Shown here: in pieces, positions 1-3,900 of the stretch
Numbering within the stretch: the first letter of the stretch is position 1
Layout of the letters: every line of letters begins with the position of its first letter
Assembly: GCA_003235465.1 (NCBI GenBank)
Contig: QJWD01000062.1
Span: 1-5,419 of the forward strand
Length of the DNA: 5,419 nucleotides
From: Nitrospirota bacterium
GTDB lineage: Bacteria > Nitrospinota > Nitrospinia > Nitrospinales > VA-1
Direction: 5' to 3'
The notes under the pieces: model-generated
Database searches by the model: none
What the model saw: the letters and a program-made list of their open reading frames with translations, nothing else
Told to the model about the DNA's origin: nothing
Made by a program: the position numbers and the translations under genes

Positions 1-1
1 C

Positions 2-514
2 TCGGAGCCGGGCCGCGCCGCGCAGATGAACGCCGGCGCGCGCGCGGCCACCGGCGATCTTCTCCTTTTCCTGCATGCCGACAGCCGCATCTCCGACGAA
101 AGCTTCGGCAAAATGCTCCAGGCGATGGAAAACGGCCAGCGGGTCGGCGGCGCGTTTTCGCTGTCCATCGAGTCCGAGCTGTGGTCTCTCAAGTTGATCT
201 CGCGCCTGGCCACGCTGCGCTCGCGCTACCTGCACCTGGTTTACGGCGATCAGGCGATATTCGTGCGCCGGGAGGCGTTTTGCGCCATGGGCGGCTTCTC
301 CCCCCTGCCCATTTGCGAGGATCTGGATTTTTTCCGCCGCCTGAAGAGGCACGGCCCCGTCGTCCTGCTCGGCGAGAAAGCCGTCACCTCGGCGAGGCGC
401 TGGCGGGCCGAGGGCGTCCTCTTCACCACCTTGCGCAACGTCGTCATCGCGTCGCTGTTTCTCCTTGGCTTTCCGCCGAAAATCCTGAGCCGCTGGTACC
501 TCGTCATCCGTTAG
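2..514 (+). CDS. Family 2 glycosyltransferase, TIGR04283 (arsenosugar biosynthesis) type, 5'-truncated
   Basis: This is the C-terminal 170 residues of a nucleotide-sugar-dependent glycosyltransferase with a GT-A fold. The reading frame is open to the left edge, and the residues before the first ATG at 26 (GRAAQMNAGA, fragment residues 4-13) are themselves a conserved family motif, so the real start lies outside the window. About 55-60 N-terminal residues are probably missing, judged from a usual length near 225. Visible landmarks are LLLFLHADSR (20-29, the DxD-like nucleotide/metal site), GGAF (49-52), YGDQAIFVRR (81-90), GGF then PICEDLDFFRRL (103-114, with the ED pair of the catalytic region) and SARRW (130-134). 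This order matches the TIGR04283 family, which is named for its co-occurrence with arsenosugar synthesis genes. The actual acceptor here is not shown by the sequence, and no arsenic gene is visible in the window. A hydrophobic stretch near residues 146-157 may contact the membrane. The family call is firm; the substrate is not. Confidence 0.88.
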   Translation, partial: SEPGRAAQMNAGARAATGDLLLFLHADSRISDESFGKMLQAMENGQRVGGAFSLSIESELWSLKLISRLATLRSRYLHLVYGDQAIFVRREAFCAMGGFSPLPICEDLDFFRRLKRHGPVVLLGEKAVTSARRWRAEGVLFTTLRNVVIASLFLLGFPPKILSRWYLVIR

Positions 515-562
515 CCCGCCATCCACGCCCGGCAGAAACACGATCAAGAAGAAGCTTTTGCC

Positions 563-584
563 GCGCGACGGGCTGCCCGCGCGC
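563..584 (+). other. Strong GC stem-loop downstream of the glycosyltransferase
   Basis: GCGCG (563-567) pairs with CGCGC (580-584) and CGGG (569-572) pairs with CCCG (576-579), around a CTG loop with one bulged A at 568. That is nine GC pairs. No T-run follows directly, so it is not a standard intrinsic terminator by itself. It may protect the 3' end of the upstream mRNA or pause polymerase ahead of the hairpins at 593-618. Confidence 0.45.
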
Positions 585-592
585 CGCGTTTC

Positions 593-625
593 GCCTGATT
601 TAATCAGGCCTTTGGCCTCTCTTTT
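593..625 (+). terminator. Probable rho-independent terminator region with two alternative hairpins
   Basis: GCCTGATT (593-600) and AATCAGGC (602-609) are perfect inverted arms. Overlapping them, AGGCC (606-610) and GGCCT (614-618) form a second hairpin around TTT, followed by the pyrimidine tract CTCTTTT (619-625). The second hairpin plus the T-rich tail is the terminator-like unit. The two hairpins share bases 606-609 and so compete. The site lies between the stop at 514 and the promoter at 654, where a transcription boundary is expected. The stems are short and the tail is not a pure T-run, so strength is uncertain. Confidence 0.45.
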
Positions 626-653
626 CGCCGCCGTGATTGCGCCGTTAAAAACC

Positions 654-682
654 TTGAAACCACCCGGTGCAGTCCCTATAAT
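654..682 (+). promoter_or_regulatory. Sigma-70-type promoter for the redox/cytochrome b cluster
   Basis: TTGAAA (654-659) and TATAAT (677-682) are separated by exactly 17 bases. This is five of six consensus positions at -35, six of six at -10, and ideal spacing. Transcription would begin near 689-690, giving a leader of about 43 bases before the ATG at 733. The promoter sits in AT-richer sequence within a GC-rich region, which raises confidence. No clear operator repeat is seen overlapping it. Confidence 0.78.
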
Positions 683-732
683 CTTAAACACAGGCTGTTC
701 ACACCCGCAAGGGCTACCGGGAAAAACCACCC

Positions 733-1191
733 ATGGGCAAGAAAAAGAACGCGAAAAAAACCGGCATGAGCAAACAGCGCTTGACGCTGGCGGGCTTCAC
801 CGTCGTCATCGTTCTTGTGCTTTCAGCCGTTTATGTCGCCACCAAGCCCGCGGTGGTGCCGGTTGCCCCGGCTACCGGTGATCTCATAGAAAAAAGCCCG
901 GTGATGTCGCCGGCCCTGTTCACCGGCAAGGTGGCGCAGGCGTACAAGGTGGCGGCGGAAATCCCCAAGGTGCTGGACGCCCAGTTCTGCTATTGCCATT
1001 GCAAAAAGGAGAAGGGCCACAAAAACCTTCTCACCTGTTTCACCAGCCGCCACGGCTCCAAATGCGAAACCTGCATCAACGAGGCGCTGTACGCCCACGA
1101 GCTCTACAAGCAGGGTAAAACCATCGACGAGATCGTGGTCGCGGTCGACAGGAAATTCTACCGTCCCTATAAAAAATCTTCCCCCTTATGA
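733..1191 (+). CDS. CYCXC-motif membrane-anchored protein
   Basis: This 152-residue protein has a lysine-rich N-terminus, one hydrophobic segment (about 19-36) and a soluble part that should face the periplasm. The signature is FCYCHC (85-90), then GHKNLLTCF (95-103) and HGSKCETCINEA (107-118). This gives six cysteines (86, 88, 90, 102, 111, 114) interleaved with His89, His96 and His107. The arrangement matches the PCYCGC/CYCXC family of uncharacterised exported proteins, in which some members are reported as selenoproteins. Here every position is a Cys codon. The cysteines suggest metal binding or thiol redox work, but no function is established. The chosen ATG follows a weak GGGA Shine-Dalgarno (719-722); a second in-frame ATG at 766 (Met12) would still keep the membrane segment. 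It is the first gene after the strong promoter, and its stop overlaps the next start (ATGA, 1188-1191). Confidence 0.85.
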   Translation: MGKKKNAKKTGMSKQRLTLAGFTVVIVLVLSAVYVATKPAVVPVAPATGDLIEKSPVMSPALFTGKVAQAYKVAAEIPKVLDAQFCYCHCKKEKGHKNLLTCFTSRHGSKCETCINEALYAHELYKQGKTIDEIVVAVDRKFYRPYKKSSPL

Positions 1192-1766
1192 CCACCGAAG
1201 TCGCTGAAAACCCCATCGAGAGCAAGCCGGTAAGCATCTTCATCCCCTACGCGCTGCTGGTGACGGCCCTGTTGTCCATTTACATCATGTCTCTCAACAA
1301 GGTGACGCCCAAGCCTTTCGAGACGGAATACCCCGCCGAGGCCTTTCTCGCGCCCGGGTTCGAGCTGCCTTCGCTCTCCGGCGGCAAGGTGAGCCTGAGG
1401 GATTACCGGGGCAAGGTGGTGTTCATCAATTTCTGGGCCACCTGGTGCGGCACCTGCGAGGTGGAAATGCCGGCGATGGAGCGGCTCTACCAGCGTTTCA
1501 AGGACGACGGTTTCGAAATGCTCACCATCAGCATCGACAAGGATCAGTCCCTCATCGAACCGTTCATGAAAAAATACGGGCTCACCTTTCCGGTGCTGCT
1601 CGACCCGGAAAGCACGGTGGCCAAGAAGGATTACAAGACCACCGGCGTCCCGGAGACGTTCATCGTCAACCGCGAGGGCATCATCGTCCACAAGGCCATC
1701 GGCCCGCGAGAGTGGGACAACGACGAAAACATGTCGGCCTTCGCGCAGCTCATCCTCGGATCCTGA
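1188..1766 (+). CDS. TlpA/ResA-like membrane-anchored thioredoxin-fold protein
   Basis: This is a 192-residue thiol-disulfide oxidoreductase held to the membrane by one N-terminal segment (about 18-36) with the thioredoxin domain in the periplasm. Residues 55-70 (APGFELPSLSGGKVSL) are the usual entry to AhpC/TSA-Redoxin/TlpA domains. VVFINFWATWCGTCEVEMP (77-95) carries the active-site CGTC (Cys87, Cys90). GVPETFIV (153-160) carries the cis-proline, Pro155. Family members reduce apocytochrome c haem-binding cysteines (ResA, CcmG) or the CuA site of oxidases (TlpA), so a role in maturing a redox complex is likely. Which client it has is inference. It has no evident ribosome site and starts inside the stop of the previous gene, so it is probably translationally coupled. 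The CYCXC protein is an obvious candidate partner because of this coupling. Confidence 0.92.
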   Translation: MTTEVAENPIESKPVSIFIPYALLVTALLSIYIMSLNKVTPKPFETEYPAEAFLAPGFELPSLSGGKVSLRDYRGKVVFINFWATWCGTCEVEMPAMERLYQRFKDDGFEMLTISIDKDQSLIEPFMKKYGLTFPVLLDPESTVAKKDYKTTGVPETFIVNREGIIVHKAIGPREWDNDENMSAFAQLILGS

Positions 1767-1767
1767 C

Positions 1768-2142
1768 ATGCTCCGCCAGTCGATCAGCATTCTCATGGTC
1801 ATCTGCCTTCTCGGAACGGCGGCGCTGGCGTCGGCGCATGGCGGCGCGCACAAGAAGCCGGAAGAGGCCCCGGCGGAGGCCGCGCCCTCCCCCTACGCCC
1901 TCGAGCCCTCGGCGGATGAAAAGCCACTGGGGAACGACGACCTCCTCTCGCCCTTTTCCCGGGGCGACATGCTGGGCGGCGATGCGGGTGAAAGCATGGG
2001 GCACGACATGGGCGGCATGCCCGTGGTCGAGCTTGCCCATCACACACTGGTTTCGCCGTCCAAAACCGGCTACCCCTGGGCGGTGGCGGTGACAGCGCTT
2101 TCCGGCCTCGTGTTCGGCATTCTGGCTTTCAGGCGCGGCTGA
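1768..2142 (+). CDS. Small exported His/Met-rich protein with C-terminal membrane anchor, unknown function
   Basis: I do not recognise a named family for this 124-residue protein. It begins with a convincing signal peptide (hydrophobic core about 6-20, ending ALASA at 19-23) and ends with one membrane segment (about 103-120) followed by FRRG, consistent with N-outside, C-inside topology after cleavage. Cleavage after Ala23 would expose His24 as the first residue of the mature chain (HGGAHKK). The middle is Pro/Ala/Glu-rich and low complexity (31-55), then GESMGHDMGGM (74-84) and AHH (90-92) add His and Met residues of the sort used to bind copper or haem. Metal binding is inference from composition. 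It starts one base after the TlpA-like stop and ends 21 bases before cytochrome b, so it is probably an accessory protein or small subunit of that complex. Confidence 0.75.
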   Translation: MLRQSISILMVICLLGTAALASAHGGAHKKPEEAPAEAAPSPYALEPSADEKPLGNDDLLSPFSRGDMLGGDAGESMGHDMGGMPVVELAHHTLVSPSKTGYPWAVAVTALSGLVFGILAFRRG

Positions 2143-2147
2143 TCCAC

Positions 2148-2156
2148 AGGAAAGGA
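2148..2156 (+). promoter_or_regulatory. Ribosome binding site for cytochrome b
   Basis: AGGAAAGGA lies seven bases before the ATG at 2164. It is the strongest Shine-Dalgarno-like sequence in the cluster, where the preceding genes rely on overlapping or adjacent stops. It fixes the cytochrome b start and suggests this subunit is translated independently at a higher rate. Confidence 0.75.
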
Positions 2157-2163
2157 TAACCGC

Positions 2164-3177
2164 ATGGCGGACAAACTGTCCGACATTCTCAAGGAACGGC
2201 TGGGCGCGGGCGAGCTCGACTACGAGATCGGCGAACACGCCAACACCGTCCCCTATTCCCTCGGCGGCATGACGCTCGCGTCCCTGGGCGTGCTGATCGC
2301 CACCGGCATGCTGCTCGCCCAGTTCTTCGTCCCCGATCCGGAGCGCGCCAACCAGAGCCTACATTATTTGAGCGATCAGGTGTTTCTTGGCTGGTACCTG
2401 CGCGGCCTACATTTCTGGGCGGCGGAGGTGCTGACGGTGACGCTGATCCTGCACATGGTGCGCGTGTTCTGGACCGCGTCCTACAAGAAACCGCGCGAGG
2501 TCAACTGGCTGGTGGGCGTCGTGCTGCTGCTCCTGATGGTGGGCTTCCTGTTCACCGGCACCGTGATCAAGTGGGACCAGGAAGCCTACGAGGCGCTGGC
2601 CCATTTCACCTGGGTGGGCGAGAGCCTCGGCATCCTGGGCCTGCCGCTCACCGAGCGCTTCGCCCAGGGCGTGCCGATGGTGAGCCGGGTTTACATGTGG
2701 CACATCTCCCTCCTGCCCATCGTGACCCTGCCGGTGCTCGGGCTGCACCTGTTCTACATCCGCCATCACAAGCTCTCGCCCCTGCCCAAGGGCGGGGCGG
2801 GCGCAAAAGCGATCCGCTTTACCGATCACCTGAAGTACCTGCAAAAAGCCGGCGCCGGCGTCATCGCCCTGATCTGCCTGCTCGCGCTGGTGATCGCCCC
2901 GCCACTCGGCGAACCGCCCGTCTACGGGCTCGAGGTCACCAAGCCGCCGTGGCAGTTCGTGTGGATCTACGCGCTGGAAAACCTGTGGGTGCCCTCGCTC
3001 ATCGTCGCGCCGCTCCTCATCGTCCTCGCCCTCGTCCTGGTGCCGTTCGTGGACCGGAGCGACAAGCGCCACTGGCGCGAGCGCCCGGTGGCGGTGGCGG
3101 TGCTGGCCTTCACGCTGGTGCTGTTCGCCTGCCTCATCATCTGGGGCAAGGTGACCACCATGACGCATTCCATGTGA
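2164..3177 (+). CDS. Cytochrome b of a bc/b6f-type complex, b6 and subunit IV parts in one chain, atypical Qo motif
   Basis: This 337-residue integral membrane protein belongs to the cytochrome b/b6 superfamily, which moves electrons from quinol through two b haems. The N-terminal part has four membrane helices (about 33-53, 81-102, 113-135, 178-200). The haem ligands are His83 and His97 (14 apart) and His180 and His195 (15 apart); the 15-residue spacing in the second pair is the b6-type spacing. A link at 201-226 leads to a subunit IV-like part with three helices (about 228-246, 275-297, 308-328). The total is seven helices, shorter than the eight-helix mitochondrial type. At the place of the Qo-site PEWY motif the protein reads [17 protein letters not shown] (259-275), so the catalytic Glu is replaced. 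No Rieske or cytochrome c gene is visible in the window. Identity as a cytochrome b is secure. Electron acceptor and Qo chemistry are open. Confidence 0.93.
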   Translation: MADKLSDILKERLGAGELDYEIGEHANTVPYSLGGMTLASLGVLIATGMLLAQFFVPDPERANQSLHYLSDQVFLGWYLRGLHFWAAEVLTVTLILHMVRVFWTASYKKPREVNWLVGVVLLLLMVGFLFTGTVIKWDQEAYEALAHFTWVGESLGILGLPLTERFAQGVPMVSRVYMWHISLLPIVTLPVLGLHLFYIRHHKLSPLPKGGAGAKAIRFTDHLKYLQKAGAGVIALICLLALVIAPPLGEPPVYGLEVTKPPWQFVWIYALENLWVPSLIVAPLLIVLALVLVPFVDRSDKRHWRERPVAVAVLAFTLVLFACLIIWGKVTTMTHSM

Positions 3178-3185
3178 TCCCCCGC

Positions 3186-3443
3186 ATGAGCCGGATCGTT
3201 TCCCTCGAACTGCTCACAAAGAGCGATTGCCCCCTGTGCGACGTCGCCAAGGCCACCCTCGGTAAGGTGCTGGCCGATTATCCCGGCGCCCGCCTCCTTG
3301 TCACGGACATCGAATCGGACCCCGGGCTGTTCGAAATCTACCGGGAAAAAATTCCCGTGCTGCGCATTGGCGGCGAGGACCGCTTCGTATACAAGGTGCA
3401 CGAAACCACATTGCGCAATAACCTCGACCTGCTGCTTGCATAA
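3186..3443 (+). CDS. Glutaredoxin-like (DUF836-type) small thiol protein
   Basis: This is an 85-residue thioredoxin-fold protein without signal peptide, hence probably cytoplasmic. It shows beta-strand ELLTKSDCPLCDVAK (8-22) with the CPLC active site (Cys15, Cys18), a GARLLVTDIESDPGLFEIY segment (34-52), and EKIPVLRIGGE (54-64) with the cis-proline Pro57. This matches the glutaredoxin-like DUF836 family, whose members are usually 75-100 residues. The ATG at 3186 starts eight bases after the cytochrome b stop and has no clear ribosome site. A GTG at 3174 overlaps that stop (GTGA) and would add four residues, so the exact start is uncertain, though translational coupling is likely either way. 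It closes the tight gene cluster. It may act in thiol homeostasis or assembly of the complex; the client is unknown. Confidence 0.85.
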   Translation: MSRIVSLELLTKSDCPLCDVAKATLGKVLADYPGARLLVTDIESDPGLFEIYREKIPVLRIGGEDRFVYKVHETTLRNNLDLLLA

Positions 3444-3453
3444 CGCGGGCCGG

Positions 3454-3462
3454 TGATATAAT
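3454..3462 (+). promoter_or_regulatory. Extended -10 promoter upstream of the carbinolamine dehydratase
   Basis: TGATATAAT is a perfect extended -10 element (TGn followed by TATAAT at 3457-3462). A TTGCAT at 3436-3441 could serve as -35, but with only 15 bases of spacing; extended -10 promoters do not need a good -35. It begins about ten bases after the previous stop at 3443. Transcription would start near 3469, giving a leader of about 60 bases with a small CCGC/GCGG hairpin (3475-3484). Confidence 0.65.
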
Positions 3463-3530
3463 TTACTGGCAGGACCGCGTGCGGAACGACGCCGGCCGAA
3501 AACCAACCCACGCTGGAGACCCGAAAACAC

Positions 3531-3836
3531 ATGGTGGAAAAAAAATCGCTGAGCGAACAGGAGCTGGCGGAACAGCTCGCGGCCCTGGCTCCGGAATGGA
3601 AAACCGGCAAAAACGACAAGGGCGTGCCCTACATCGAGCGGGTCAAGCACGCGTCGAAGTACATGGAGGGCATCGAGTTCGTCAACCAGGTCGCCCGCCT
3701 TGCCGAGGAGAACAACCACCACCCCGACATGTTCATCCACTACAAGCGCATCACCGTTCGCTACTGGACCCACAGCGCGAGCGGCGTCACCCTGGCCGAT
3801 GTGCAGATGGCGGCCAAAGTCGACACCCTGTTCTAG
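3531..3836 (+). CDS. Pterin-4a-carbinolamine dehydratase (4a-hydroxytetrahydrobiopterin dehydratase), PhhB/DCoH family
   Basis: This 101-residue cytoplasmic protein is a full-length member of the PCD/DCoH family, which dehydrates 4a-hydroxy-tetrahydropterin to quinonoid dihydropterin and so recycles the pterin cofactor of aromatic amino acid hydroxylases. The active-site signature is complete: EENNHHPDMFIHYKRI (59-74) with His63, His64 and Pro65, then VRYWTHSASGVTLAD (76-90) with His81, and AAKVD (94-98) with Asp98. The N-terminal LSEQELAEQLAAL (7-19) and PEWK (21-24) are also typical. A GGAG ribosome site (3515-3518) lies twelve bases before the ATG, slightly far. No phenylalanine hydroxylase is visible nearby. 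Family members without a hydroxylase have been proposed to act in molybdenum cofactor or other pterin metabolism, so its partner here is open. It has its own likely promoter and may be co-transcribed with the transporter downstream. Confidence 0.94.
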   Translation: MVEKKSLSEQELAEQLAALAPEWKTGKNDKGVPYIERVKHASKYMEGIEFVNQVARLAEENNHHPDMFIHYKRITVRYWTHSASGVTLADVQMAAKVDTLF

Positions 3837-3900
3837 GATTCAGGCAGACGGCTCCCGCCCCCGGGCGATGCCCCGAACCCTTCAACCCCACTCACCCGCC

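Noticed and set aside
1164..1173. TATAAA-like sequence near the end of the CYCXC gene as an internal promoter
   Set aside because: No acceptable -35 at the right distance was seen, and the next gene overlaps by four bases, which fits co-transcription.
1167..1853. A 228-codon minus-strand frame opposite the TlpA-like gene
   Set aside because: The low-complexity charged translation has no recognisable motif and lies wholly over well-supported + strand genes.
2407..3168. A 253-codon minus-strand frame opposite cytochrome b
   Set aside because: The His/Gln/Asp/Glu-rich product is what the reverse complement of GC-rich membrane-protein codons gives. There is no motif.
2571..3185. Upstream extension of the glutaredoxin-like frame into cytochrome b
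   Set aside because: The frame is open back to 2571, but the translation before 3186 is Arg/Pro/Ala/His-rich out-of-frame sequence over cytochrome b. The conserved fold begins right after the ATG at 3186.
3448..3497. GGCCGG / CCGGCC inverted repeat around the extended -10 promoter
   Set aside because: Six-base GC arms 38 bases apart are easily found by chance in this composition, and the arms do not look like an operator.
3863..3873. GGGC-GAT-GCCC hairpin between the dehydratase and the transporter
   Set aside because: The stem is only four pairs and no T-run follows, so it does not support a terminator. Bases 3837-3900 show nothing else convincing.
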